Notes under the pieces: model-generated | What the model was told of the DNA's origin: nothing | Databases searched by the model: none | What the model saw: the letters and a program-made list of their open reading frames with translations, nothing else | Program-made: the position numbers and the translations under genes | Shown: piece after piece, positions 53,848 to 62,551 of the stretch | Position numbering within the stretch: position 1 is the stretch's first letter | Layout of the letters: the number at the start of each line of letters is the position of its first letter | Assembly: GCA_013314755.1 (NCBI GenBank) | Contig: JABUFA010000003.1 | Span: 106,304-170,303 of the forward strand | DNA length: 64,000 bases | DNA from: Chthonomonadia bacterium | GTDB taxonomy: Bacteria; Armatimonadota; HRBIN16 | Reading direction: 5' to 3'

Positions 53848-56800
53848 ATGCGAAGACGTCTGTGCTCTCTTATCGTTGTCGTGCTGAGTATCCTCTGGGT
53901 CGCCGCATCTGCCCTGAGCGCTCCTGAAATCATTCGGGTACGCGACATCAAGCCCGGCATGAAGGGCTATGGATTGACGGTGTTTCAGGGAACGAAAATC
54001 GAGCGTTTTGAGGTGGAAGTGCTGGGTGTGCTTCCCAAAGCGAACGTGGGGCACGACCTGATATTTATTAAGATGCTCGGAGGTCCGCTGAACTCGCGCG
54101 GGGTAAACATCGCCGCGGGGATGAGCGGCAGTCCCATCTACATCAACGGCAAACTCGCTGGAGCGGTCTCCATGACCTTCTGGGGCTTCCCGAAGGAGCC
54201 GCAGTGTCTGGTAACGCCCATTGAGGACATGCTGGAGGCTCTGGACCATCGCCTGCCGAAGGAGCCGGCGGGCATGGTGCGTGCGCAGGCAGAACCGCAG
54301 ACGGTTACCTTCGGCGGCAGGCGAATCGTCATCGCGCCCGACAACGCGCCTCCCGCCAGTGGGGATGAGCTGGTGTTCACGCGCCCGTTTGTGCCGGTGA
54401 TGGTCAGCGGGCTGTCGGCGCGAGGGGTTCAGCGGTTGAACGCCCTTCTGCAACCCTACAACCTGTACGCCATGCCGGGACCCGGTCGCGCCCAGTCTCT
54501 CGCGAAACAGATGCCTCCGTTACAGCCGGGTTCCGCGGTGGGGGTTGCGCTGGTGACGGGTGATGTGGATGTCAGCGCCATCGGCACGGTGACCTATTGC
54601 GACGGCAACCGCGTGCTGATTTTCGGACATCCGCTGATGGGCATTGGCGCGATTGAGGCGCCCTTAACGAACGCTTACGTGTTCGACGTGGTTCCCAGTT
54701 ACTCGCGTTCGGTAAAAATCGCCGCGCCGGTCAACGTGGTGGGCGTAACAACGCAGGACAGGCTGTTCTCGGTGGCGGGGGAGCTGGGCAAACGCCCCAG
54801 GATGGTTCCCGTCACCGTGGATGTGGAAGACCTGACAACCGGTCGCAAGCGCAGGTTTCAGGCGCAGGTGGTACAGCATCCGCTGTTAACCGGTCAGCTG
54901 GTGTCGCTGGTGGCTTATGAGACGCTGTCGCAGATACGCGGCACGCCCGGCGACTCGCTGGCGCGGGTGCAGATGAGCGTCGTGGCGGATGAAGTGGGAA
55001 CGGTCAGCCGTGAAAACGTGGTGTTTGACGATGTGGACATCGCCAGCAGTGCCACCGCCGACCTGGACAGCCTGATGAACATCCTGACGTCCAATCCCTT
55101 CTACCCGGTGGCGATTAAGAGCGTATCTCTGCAGGTACGCTTCGAAAGCAAGCGACAGACCGCCACCATCGAGCGGGTGTTCGTGCGCAAGGGGCGTTAC
55201 GAGCCGGGCGAAACCGTGGACCTGGGCGTGGTGCTGAAGCCGTATCGTGGACAGCCCATCACGCGCAGTATCAGCCTGACCCTGCCCCAGAGCCTGCGCA
55301 GTGGGCGCTACACCCTGCAGGTGCGCGGTGGGCTGGCGCCTTCGCTAACGCTGTTGCCCGGTCTGGTCATCCGAACGACCCCTACCGAGCAGTCGCCGCC
55401 CACCAACCTGCAGCAGATGGTGAATCGCTTCCTGGAACGTGAGCGCAATAACGACCTGGTGGTGCGCCTGCTGCTGCCGACGTCTACGGTGAATATCGGG
55501 GGTGAGCGGTTCAGCCAGATGCCGCCAACGATGGGGGCGTTAATGCGTTCGGGCAAGAGCAGTGCCCTGCGTTTAGAGCGAGATGAGGTCAAACTGGTGC
55601 TGCCTACCGAATGGGTATTAAGTGGTTCTCAGACGCTGGTGCTGAACGTCCAGCGGCGCGATTCGTCCGAAACGCGCCCATCCGAGCTGCCTGCTCCGCC
55701 CGGTGAGCCTCTGCCCCCCGATAGCGCACCTCCGGTGCCGCCTCCCGGTGTGCCTGCCATGCTCGAAAGCGGGACGTGGGGCGAAGAAACGCAACTCTTC
55801 GCCGATTCGGCATTTCTAGCGCAGTCTAAGACACAGCCTGCCCGTTCCGCGCCAGCCGATACGAAGCCATCTACGCCGACAGCACAGCAAAGCACCACCC
55901 GCGAGAGCGGTGAAAAGGAGGAGAAACCTGTCGCCCGGACACCGCAGGTATGGACGCAGACCGAGCAGGCAGACTTCGCCAAAGGCTTCTTTGACCGTAC
56001 CACCGCTACTTCGGATGGCGACGTGCGCCTCTCGCTGACGCTCTCGCGTGCGGTGGACACCGGTAAGCCGTTCGTGTGGAGCCTGACGCCGGCGAACGAC
56101 GGTTCACTACTCCTATGCACTGGGCACGAAGGGGAGATACTGCGCCTGACGCCCGATGGCAAGCTGAGCACATGGTGCCGCCTGCCGGAGATGGAGGTAC
56201 ACTGGCTGGTTGCCGATGGGGAAGGCTGGCTGGCAGGCACATCGCCTCGCGGACGCATTTATCGAATCAGTCCCGATGGCAAGTTTGAGCAGGTTGCCCA
56301 GCTGGAGCAGAACTATCCGGTCTGTGCGGTGCGCTATCAGGATGGCTCGGTGCTGGTTGGGGCAGGCGGAAGCGCGGGCGTCGTGTACCGTGTGCGCGAC
56401 GGACAGGCTGAGGTACTTCTGCAGACGGGACAGAACCACGTGACCGCGCTGACGGCATCGGCGGATGGCACGGTGTATGTGGGCACGGGAGATAACGCGA
56501 CGCTGTGGCGTATCAGTGCTGATGGTTCTGCGCAGGCGGTGCGCGATTTCGGCGAGGGAGCGGTATCCGCGCTGTCGGCATGTTCGGACGGCTCACTGCT
56601 GGTGGCACTGACCCGTTCGCAGGTCATACGTCTGTACCCGGACGGGCGCACCAGGATGCTCATTGAGCGCAGTGTGAACCCCATTCTCGCTTTTGTACCC
56701 GCTCCTGATGGCAGTGTGTTCGCCTGCGGTAGCAGTGTGCTGTACCAGATATTCTCCGACAACCGGGTGAATCTGGTGGAGAACCGGCTGGATGTGGACT

Positions 56801-58077
56801 TCACGGGGGGCGTGTGGTGGCAGAACGCCCTGTGGCTGGGCACGGCAAACGGAGGCGAGCTGTATACCGCCAGAAACGACCGGGCGGAAGGGATATATAC
56901 TTCGGCGGTGCATGATGCCCGATTTCCCGCGCAATGGGGCACACTTTACTGGATAGCGGAGACGCCGGAAGGAACGTCGGTGGAAATCAGTACCCGAAGC
57001 GGCAATGTGCCTGAACCCGACGCCAGCTGGAGCGAGTGGAGCAGTGCCCTAACCAGCCCGGGCGACCGCATCACCAGTCCACCCGCGCGCTACATCCAGT
57101 ATCGGGCGGTATTGCGCACTCGCAACCCGCAGGTCAGCCCGCGCCTGCTGTCGGTGTCGCTCTACTATCGCACGCAGAATCAGCCGCCGCGCGTGAGCTT
57201 GAAGTCGCCGAAGGGAGGCGCGGTGCTGTCGGGAGAGGCGAGTGTGGAGTGGCAGGCGGAAGACCCCGATAAGGATACTCTCAGCTACAAGGTGTACTAT
57301 CGTGCTGAAGGGGAGCGCGAGTGGCGGGAGATGCCTCCTGCAGGCAAAAGCACAACTCCCTCCACCACAAGCCCTTCGGGAGAGAAAGCGGAGGAGCGAC
57401 AGGCGACACAACAGGACGAACTGCCCAGCGTGGAGGAGATGATGGCGGACCTGCGCCAGCAGATAGATAACGACCCGAACATTCCGCCTGAGGTGAAAGC
57501 AGAGATTCTGGCGAGTGCACAGCGCGATCTTCCGCAGGTCCGCGCGGCGATGCAGGAACAGGCACGCAACCAGCCACGCCCGTCTGAATCTGCGGAGCCG
57601 GCACCCCCTGCACAGCTCAGCACTGCCACCGCGCGCAAGTGGGATACCAGAACGCTGAAGGACGGAACCTACCGCCTGCGAGTAGTGGCTTCCGACCGCC
57701 CCTCTAACGCTACGGACGCGCTGTCCGCCGAGGCGATTTCCGAGCCGATCCTCGTGTGCAACAGCAAACCGGTTATTGTGGTACCATCCCGAGATGGGGT
57801 GCAGATAGGAACGGACGGAACGGTGCAGGTATCTGGCTTCGTATTGCAGAAATTGGTGCCGGTGACCGCTGTACAGGTGCGCATTGGTGAGGGCGAGTGG
57901 CTCTCTGCGGAGGCGGTGGATGGCGTGTTTGATAGCCCGCTGGAGACGTTCCGCTTCCGCTCGGACAAACTGCCTGCAGGTGAACATCAGATAACGGTGA
58001 AGGCATTTAATGCTGCGGGCTTGAGCGCGACCTGGCAGAAGAAGGTCACCGTCAAAGCTGGCGGAGGTGAAAGATGA
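53848..58077 (+). CDS. S55 (SpoIVB-like) peptidase domain fused to a seven-blade propeller and Ig-like domains
   Basis: A 1409-residue secreted protein. ATG 53848 follows GGAGGG at ten bases and gives a clean signal peptide ending near ALSAP; ATG 53791 would add 19 residues and overlap the SPOR gene. Residues about 30-330 are a SpoIVB-peptidase-S55 domain: RVRDIKPGMKGYGLTVF, the Ser in GMSGSPIYI (Ser95) and a His in IFGHPLMGIG (His261). The serine comes before the histidine, unlike SpoIVB itself. A linker rich in P, T and S (about 620-710) precedes seven repeats of roughly 42 residues (about 731-1018) with pattern DGS-V-x-VGTG-x-x-LYR-x-x-x-DG, a propeller. Fn3/Ig-like units end the protein (about 1110-1180 and 1306-1409), separated by a charged helical insert. 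The stop overlaps the TIM-barrel start. Target unknown. Confidence 0.87.
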   Translation: MRRRLCSLIVVVLSILWVAASALSAPEIIRVRDIKPGMKGYGLTVFQGTKIERFEVEVLGVLPKANVGHDLIFIKMLGGPLNSRGVNIAAGMSGSPIYINGKLAGAVSMTFWGFPKEPQCLVTPIEDMLEALDHRLPKEPAGMVRAQAEPQTVTFGGRRIVIAPDNAPPASGDELVFTRPFVPVMVSGLSARGVQRLNALLQPYNLYAMPGPGRAQSLAKQMPPLQPGSAVGVALVTGDVDVSAIGTVTYCDGNRVLIFGHPLMGIGAIEAPLTNAYVFDVVPSYSRSVKIAAPVNVVGVTTQDRLFSVAGELGKRPRMVPVTVDVEDLTTGRKRRFQAQVVQHPLLTGQLVSLVAYETLSQIRGTPGDSLARVQMSVVADEVGTVSRENVVFDDVDIASSATADLDSLMNILTSNPFYPVAIKSVSLQVRFESKRQTATIERVFVRKGRYEPGETVDLGVVLKPYRGQPITRSISLTLPQSLRSGRYTLQVRGGLAPSLTLLPGLVIRTTPTEQSPPTNLQQMVNRFLERERNNDLVVRLLLPTSTVNIGGERFSQMPPTMGALMRSGKSSALRLERDEVKLVLPTEWVLSGSQTLVLNVQRRDSSETRPSELPAPPGEPLPPDSAPPVPPPGVPAMLESGTWGEETQLFADSAFLAQSKTQPARSAPADTKPSTPTAQQSTTRESGEKEEKPVARTPQVWTQTEQADFAKGFFDRTTATSDGDVRLSLTLSRAVDTGKPFVWSLTPANDGSLLLCTGHEGEILRLTPDGKLSTWCRLPEMEVHWLVADGEGWLAGTSPRGRIYRISPDGKFEQVAQLEQNYPVCAVRYQDGSVLVGAGGSAGVVYRVRDGQAEVLLQTGQNHVTALTASADGTVYVGTGDNATLWRISADGSAQAVRDFGEGAVSALSACSDGSLLVALTRSQVIRLYPDGRTRMLIERSVNPILAFVPAPDGSVFACGSSVLYQIFSDNRVNLVENRLDVDFTGGVWWQNALWLGTANGGELYTARNDRAEGIYTSAVHDARFPAQWGTLYWIAETPEGTSVEISTRSGNVPEPDASWSEWSSALTSPGDRITSPPARYIQYRAVLRTRNPQVSPRLLSVSLYYRTQNQPPRVSLKSPKGGAVLSGEASVEWQAEDPDKDTLSYKVYYRAEGEREWREMPPAGKSTTPSTTSPSGEKAEERQATQQDELPSVEEMMADLRQQIDNDPNIPPEVKAEILASAQRDLPQVRAAMQEQARNQPRPSESAEPAPPAQLSTATARKWDTRTLKDGTYRLRVVASDRPSNATDALSAEAISEPILVCNSKPVIVVPSRDGVQIGTDGTVQVSGFVLQKLVPVTAVQVRIGEGEWLSAEAVDGVFDSPLETFRFRSDKLPAGEHQITVKAFNAAGLSATWQKKVTVKAGGGER

Positions 58078-58913
58078 AGCTCTCGGTGATTACCGACGAA
58101 ATATCGCAGGACCTGGAGCACGCTATCCGCGTGATGCAGGAGTACCAGGTCAAAGGTGCGGAACTGCGCGGATTGTGGAACGTCAACATCGCCGACATCG
58201 ACGACGCAACCGCCCGCCGCGCCAAGAAACTGCTGGACGCTAATGGCATCCAGGTAGTCAGCATCGCCTCGCCGTTCTACAAGTGCGACCTGTTTGAAGA
58301 GGACACGGAGGCGCGGGGACCCATGCATCTGGCGACGCCGCGCGACCTCAGCGAGCAGATAGACATGCTTCATCGGTGTATTGACCTGGCGCACTTTTTC
58401 GAAACGCCCATCATTCGCGTGTTCTCGTTCTGGAAGCGTGGCGAGCTGACACCGGAGATCGAGAAGCGCATCGTGGACGCCTTTGCGGAGCCGGTGAAGC
58501 TGGCGGAACAGGAGGATGTGATTCTGGTTCTGGAAAACGAACACTCCTGCTATATCGGCACGGGCGCGGAGGCAGGGCGCGTGGTGCAGACGATAGGCTC
58601 GCCTCATCTGCGGGTCTGCTGGGACCCCGGCAACGCCCTGTGTGCAGGCGAGACGCCCTATCCCGATGGCTACGAAGCGGTGCGTCAGATGGTGGCGCAC
58701 ATGCACGTGAAAGACGGCGTGGTGGAGGACGGCAAGGTGCGCTTCGTGGTGGTGGGCGAGGGCATTATTGATTACAACGGTCAGTTTGAAGCCCTGCGCC
58801 GCGACGGCTACACCGGCTGGATTTCCTTAGAGACACATGCGCGGATAGACGGTGATGCTGAAAAGGCTTCGCGACTGTCTCTGCAAGCACTCAGACAATG
58901 GATAGAGGAGTAG
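58074..58913 (+). CDS. Sugar phosphate isomerase/epimerase-like TIM barrel
   Basis: A 279-residue cytoplasmic protein of the AP-endonuclease-2 / xylose-isomerase-like TIM-barrel family. It begins MKLSVITDEISQDLEHAIRVM, and has VKGAELRGLWNVNI, VVSIASPFYKCDLF, ILVLENEHSCYIG (metal-binding Glu), LRVCWDPGNALCAG (Asp), MVAHMHVKDGVVE (His/Asp) and WISLETHA (Glu). These are the usual divalent-metal ligands, so it is likely active. ATGA overlap with the S55 gene indicates coupling, although the two proteins have no evident functional link. Substrate unknown; sugar or hydroxypyruvate isomerisation is typical. Confidence 0.9.
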   Translation: MKLSVITDEISQDLEHAIRVMQEYQVKGAELRGLWNVNIADIDDATARRAKKLLDANGIQVVSIASPFYKCDLFEEDTEARGPMHLATPRDLSEQIDMLHRCIDLAHFFETPIIRVFSFWKRGELTPEIEKRIVDAFAEPVKLAEQEDVILVLENEHSCYIGTGAEAGRVVQTIGSPHLRVCWDPGNALCAGETPYPDGYEAVRQMVAHMHVKDGVVEDGKVRFVVVGEGIIDYNGQFEALRRDGYTGWISLETHARIDGDAEKASRLSLQALRQWIEE

Positions 58914-58920
58914 AGGCAAT

Positions 58921-60555
58921 ATGGCAAGACGCAACGACGTGCCCAAACGCACGAAAGAACAGGACGATGACCTGCTCTCTCTGCGCAACATCCGGGTGGG
59001 GTTTGCCAAAAAACTGCAGGCGGTGTCGCTGGTTTTTGTGTTCGTCATCGCTGCCAGCCTGATTACCTATTTTGCAGCGGTGCCAACTGGCGGTCCACCG
59101 GGAGGCGGGCAGGCATACCAGAACGTGGCGATGGTGGACGGGGAACCTGTCAGCCGCGAGCAGTTCGAGATGATGGTGGAAGACCGCGTTCGCCAGCAGG
59201 TAGCGCTGATGGGAGACGCGATGGCGACCATTGGCGTGCGCTGGCAGGTGTTTCAGGACCTGGTGACCCAGGCGCTGATTGCGAAAGCGGCGGAGAAAGA
59301 GGGAATTCGCCTTTCCGATAGAGACCTCGACCGCGAGATTGAGAAGCTCGTGGATGAGCAGGTCAAGCAGGAGCGAGAGCGCGCCGCCCAGGGCAAGCCC
59401 CTCAACGACCGCGAGTTCGAGATGATTATCCGCAACTCGGTCGGCAAGAGCGTGGCGGAATGGCGCGAGGAGCTGAAGCAGATCTGGGAGCCGCGCAAGC
59501 CCCTTCTTAGGCAGAGTCTGCTGGAGCAGAAGCTGAGGGAGAAGGTGGCGAAGGTTCCCAACCCCTCGGATGACGAGCTGAAGCGCAGTTTTGACCTGCT
59601 GACGATACGGCACATTCTGATAAGCACGGACAAGCGCACCGAAGAGCAGGCACGCAAGCGAGGGGAAGAGATACTGCAGAAACTGCATTCCGGCGCGGAC
59701 TTTGCCCGTATCGCCAAGGAGTTCTCGGACGACCCGGGTAGTAAGCAAACCGGTGGTAGTCTGGGAGCCATTCCCCGTTCGCAACTGGTGATATTCGCGC
59801 CGGAGTTCACCAAGGCGGTGGAGGCGTTACAGCCGGGGCAGATGAGCGGTCTGGTGAAGACGCAGTTCGGATTCCATATAATTCGCCTCGACTCGGTGAA
59901 GCCGAATGTGCCCGCCGACTTCGATAAGAAAAAGGAAGAGTATGCAAAACAGTATGTGGAGAGCCAGCGTCAGGCGAAGTGGCAGCAGTATCTGGCGGAA
60001 CTGCGCCGCAACGCGAAAGTAGAGATACTGGACCCCGAGCTTCAGGCGTTCCAGACCCTTGAAGACCTGCGTCAGAAGGCTGGCACACCCGAGTACACCG
60101 CCGCGCTGACACGGGCGATTGAAGCCTTTGAAAAGGCGACGAAGGAGCTGCCCTCAGCGGAGGCGATGGTGGTGCTGGGCGAACTCTACCGCACGCAGTC
60201 CGAGCTGCCCGGTCTGGCGGAACCCGCCCGCAAGAAGGCACGCGAGGCGGCAATCACTGCATGGCAGAACGCTCTTCAGCGACTGGAAAGCGTGCAGTTG
60301 CGCATGAGGCTGGCGGAGCTGTACCGCAAGGAGAAACAGGACGACCTCGCCATCAAGCAGTACCAGGAGGTCGGTCAGATTGCGTGGGACAGACCGGACA
60401 TCCATGCTCAGCTGAAGAGCATCTACCGCGAGATGGGCAGGCAGGACCTGGTGAAGAAGGAAGAGGAGTGGGAAAAGCGCTATCAGGAACGGATGCGTGC
60501 GGAACGTCCCGCTCCGCCCAGCACTGCTCAACCGAAGGGCACACAGAAACCGTAG
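58921..60555 (+). CDS. Membrane-anchored parvulin-type peptidyl-prolyl isomerase with TPR tail
   Basis: A 544-residue protein. Residues about 33-52 are one transmembrane helix (LQAVSLVFVFVIAASLITYF) after a charged cytoplasmic start, so the rest is periplasmic. Residues about 70-215 are SurA_N-like (VNVAMVDGEPVSREQFE-like start, LSDRDLDREIEKLVDEQV). Residues about 229-325 form the rotamase domain (IRHILIST, GADFARIAKEFSDDPGSKQTGG, LGAIPRSQLV, TQFGFHIIRLDSV). Residues about 375-525 are TPR-like helices, which is unusual for this family. It follows the TIM-barrel gene by 7 nt. Given many secreted beta-rich proteins nearby, a role as periplasmic folding factor is likely. Confidence 0.9.
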   Translation: MARRNDVPKRTKEQDDDLLSLRNIRVGFAKKLQAVSLVFVFVIAASLITYFAAVPTGGPPGGGQAYQNVAMVDGEPVSREQFEMMVEDRVRQQVALMGDAMATIGVRWQVFQDLVTQALIAKAAEKEGIRLSDRDLDREIEKLVDEQVKQERERAAQGKPLNDREFEMIIRNSVGKSVAEWREELKQIWEPRKPLLRQSLLEQKLREKVAKVPNPSDDELKRSFDLLTIRHILISTDKRTEEQARKRGEEILQKLHSGADFARIAKEFSDDPGSKQTGGSLGAIPRSQLVIFAPEFTKAVEALQPGQMSGLVKTQFGFHIIRLDSVKPNVPADFDKKKEEYAKQYVESQRQAKWQQYLAELRRNAKVEILDPELQAFQTLEDLRQKAGTPEYTAALTRAIEAFEKATKELPSAEAMVVLGELYRTQSELPGLAEPARKKAREAAITAWQNALQRLESVQLRMRLAELYRKEKQDDLAIKQYQEVGQIAWDRPDIHAQLKSIYREMGRQDLVKKEEEWEKRYQERMRAERPAPPSTAQPKGTQKP

Positions 60556-60591
60556 AGCCGGTCACGCGGGCGTACACTGGCTTGTTCGGTT

Positions 60592-60612
60592 GGGGAGGGA
60601 AAACCCCTCCCC
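60592..60612. terminator. Hairpin between convergent parvulin and kinase genes
   Basis: GGGGAGGG and CCCTCCCC pair perfectly around AAAAC, between the parvulin stop (60555) and the minus-strand kinase stop (60616). It can serve both directions. Confidence 0.6.
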
Positions 60613-60615
60613 GCC

Positions 60616-61593
60616 TTATCGTACAATCCCCCGCAGGCCTCCCTGAAGCACCTGCTGGAGCTCCTCGGGCGTGGTCAGCAATATATCTCCAGGCACGGTG
60701 TGCTTCAGCGCAGAGAGCGCATCGGCACAGCGCATCGCCAGACCCAGGTCGCCCTGCAGGAATCCATACAGCAAGCCCGCGTCGTAGGCGTCGCCGCTAC
60801 CGATGGGGTCTACCACCTCGAACAGGCAACCTTCAGACTGCTGTACGCCCTCGCCGGTGGCTATCACGCTGTATCGGCGTCCCATCGTGGCGGTCTGCTG
60901 GTCGCGCAGAGGCGTGGCGACAATCGGTACGTTGTAGCGCCGGCGCACCGCCTCGGCGATATCGGTGTCCTCTGCCTGTACCTCCAGCACTGTGCGGGCG
61001 TCGGCGGGCGAGACGACCAACAGCGTCACAAACGGGAGCAGGGATTCTATCACCTCACGCGCCCGTTGAGGCGTCCACAACAGCGAACGGTAGTTCAGGT
61101 CAAACGAGACGGGTATGCCCATCCCGTGTGCGACCCGCAGCGCCTCGGCGGTGGCTTCGCGGCAGCTGTCGCTCAGCGCGGGAGTAATGCCGGTGGCGTG
61201 CAGAAGGTGCGCCTCCTGCAGGACAGTATGCCAGTCCCACTCGCCCGGTTGCCATCGGCTCATGCAGGAGTCTTTGCGGTCGTAATAGACGCGCGTGGGG
61301 CGTGGCGTTACGCCTGATTCCACAAAATAGAGCCCGAGCCGCCCATCGGCGTCCCACGATACGCGACTGACGTCCACGCCCAGAGCCTGCAACCGTTGCG
61401 CCACCATCTGCCCCAGCGGGTTCTGAGGCAGTCGCGAAAGCCATGTCACCGATACGCCCAGCTGCGCCAGCACGACCGCGGTATTGCTTTCGGTGCCTGC
61501 AACGAACACCTCGAAGGTTTGCGCCTGCGTGATGCGCTGATAACCGGGCGGAGAGAGCCGAAGCATGGTCTCGCCGAAAGTGACAACACGCAT
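60616..61593 (-). CDS. kdgK: PfkB-family sugar kinase, probably 2-keto-3-deoxygluconate kinase
   Basis: A 325-residue ribokinase-like enzyme. The start at 61593 follows GGGGAGG; the frame's earlier ATG (61608) adds five residues without support. Early motifs are TFGETMLRLSPPG and FEVFVAGTESNTAVVLAQLG; the catalytic region is EVVDPIGSGDAYDAGLLYGFLQG with the Asp of GSGD. VVSPADARTVL and a KHT-VPGD end are typical of KDG kinases, which phosphorylate 2-keto-3-deoxygluconate in sugar-acid breakdown. It diverges from a TIM-barrel/Gfo pair across a strong promoter, consistent with a sugar-acid catabolic cluster. Other sugar kinase activity cannot be excluded. Confidence 0.82.
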   Translation of the reverse strand: MRVVTFGETMLRLSPPGYQRITQAQTFEVFVAGTESNTAVVLAQLGVSVTWLSRLPQNPLGQMVAQRLQALGVDVSRVSWDADGRLGLYFVESGVTPRPTRVYYDRKDSCMSRWQPGEWDWHTVLQEAHLLHATGITPALSDSCREATAEALRVAHGMGIPVSFDLNYRSLLWTPQRAREVIESLLPFVTLLVVSPADARTVLEVQAEDTDIAEAVRRRYNVPIVATPLRDQQTATMGRRYSVIATGEGVQQSEGCLFEVVDPIGSGDAYDAGLLYGFLQGDLGLAMRCADALSALKHTVPGDILLTTPEELQQVLQGGLRGIVR

Positions 61594-61646
61594 GGTAAAC
61601 CTCCCCAATCCTTTTTCGCGGGGGGATGGCAGACTCCTGTCATCAT

Positions 61647-61675
61647 TTGACGCCCGCCGTTTTATCAGGTATACT
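61647..61675 (+). promoter_or_regulatory. Promoter of the TIM-barrel/Gfo operon
   Basis: TTGACG (61647-61652), 17-bp spacer, TATACT (61670-61675), 33 nt before the start codon and between the divergent kinase gene and this operon. Confidence 0.8.
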
Positions 61676-61708
61676 ACCCTCAGTCAGCGTTCGGAAGGAG
61701 CGTTGCCC

Positions 61709-62551
61709 TTGTCAATGCACCTCTGCCTCAGCATGTGGAGTTTTGCCCTGGACTTCCAGCGGCGAAACATGGACATTCAGCGCTTCGCCCAAACCTGCCG
61801 CGATCTGGGAGTAAACTCTGTAGAGCTGGTGGATTACTTCTGGGTGTCGGCGGGTCAGCCGCTGTCCGTTCTGGAATCATCCGGTATTCGCGTCTGCGCC
61901 TATGACATTGCCACCGACTTTGTGCATCTTGACCCCACGGTCAGGCATCATCAGGTGAAGCTGGCGTGCGCGGCGATAGAGGAAGCGGTGCGCGTGGGGT
62001 CGGGAATTGTGCGGGTGTTGCCCGGGAAACTGAAGCCGGAGGTCAGTCTGGAGGACGCCCTGCAGATGGTGATCGAGGCGGCGTCTTCGCTGGCACGTTA
62101 TGCGCACAATGCAGGGGTGACTGTGGTTCTGGAACCGCATGAGGACGTGGTCAACTCGGCGGAGACGCTGAGATACGTCGCCCAGCAGGTGGGATCCAGC
62201 GCCTTTGGGGTGAACGCCGATTTATGCACTTTCTTGCTGATGGGGCTGAACCCTGTGGCAGAGTGCGCAGGTGTTGTCGACCTGTGCAGGCTGGTTCACC
62301 TCAACGATATGCGGCAGGTTTCCAAAAAGTATGCTGGTTACCAGTATCGTTCGGTGACGGGCAAAACCTATGCGGGAACTGTGGTGGGTGATGGCGAAAT
62401 AGACCTTCGGGGATGCGTGAAGACGTTGGTAGATGGAGGCTTCGGCGGTCCCTTCAGTGTGGAGTGTCTGTGCATGGACAACGCCATGCAGGGTGTGCAA
62501 AAGAGCCTTGAGAACGTTCACAAGATACTACAGGAGGTGATACAGCGTTGA
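61709..62551 (+). CDS. Sugar phosphate isomerase/epimerase-like TIM barrel
   Basis: A 280-residue protein. AAGGAG at 61695-61700 fits the TTG at 61709 (eight bases) better than ATG 61715. It begins MSMHLCLSMWSF and has DIQRFAQTCRDLGVNSVELVDYF, VTVVLEPHEDVVNS (metal Glu), FGVNADLCTFLLMG (Asp), CRLVHLNDMRQV (His/Asp) and GPFSVECLCMDN (Glu), the pattern of the AP-endonuclease-2-like TIM-barrel family. It overlaps the next gene by four bases (TTGA). The neighbours, a sugar-acid kinase and a Gfo/Idh/MocA dehydrogenase, suggest carbohydrate breakdown. The exact substrate is unknown. Confidence 0.88.
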   Translation: MSMHLCLSMWSFALDFQRRNMDIQRFAQTCRDLGVNSVELVDYFWVSAGQPLSVLESSGIRVCAYDIATDFVHLDPTVRHHQVKLACAAIEEAVRVGSGIVRVLPGKLKPEVSLEDALQMVIEAASSLARYAHNAGVTVVLEPHEDVVNSAETLRYVAQQVGSSAFGVNADLCTFLLMGLNPVAECAGVVDLCRLVHLNDMRQVSKKYAGYQYRSVTGKTYAGTVVGDGEIDLRGCVKTLVDGGFGGPFSVECLCMDNAMQGVQKSLENVHKILQEVIQR

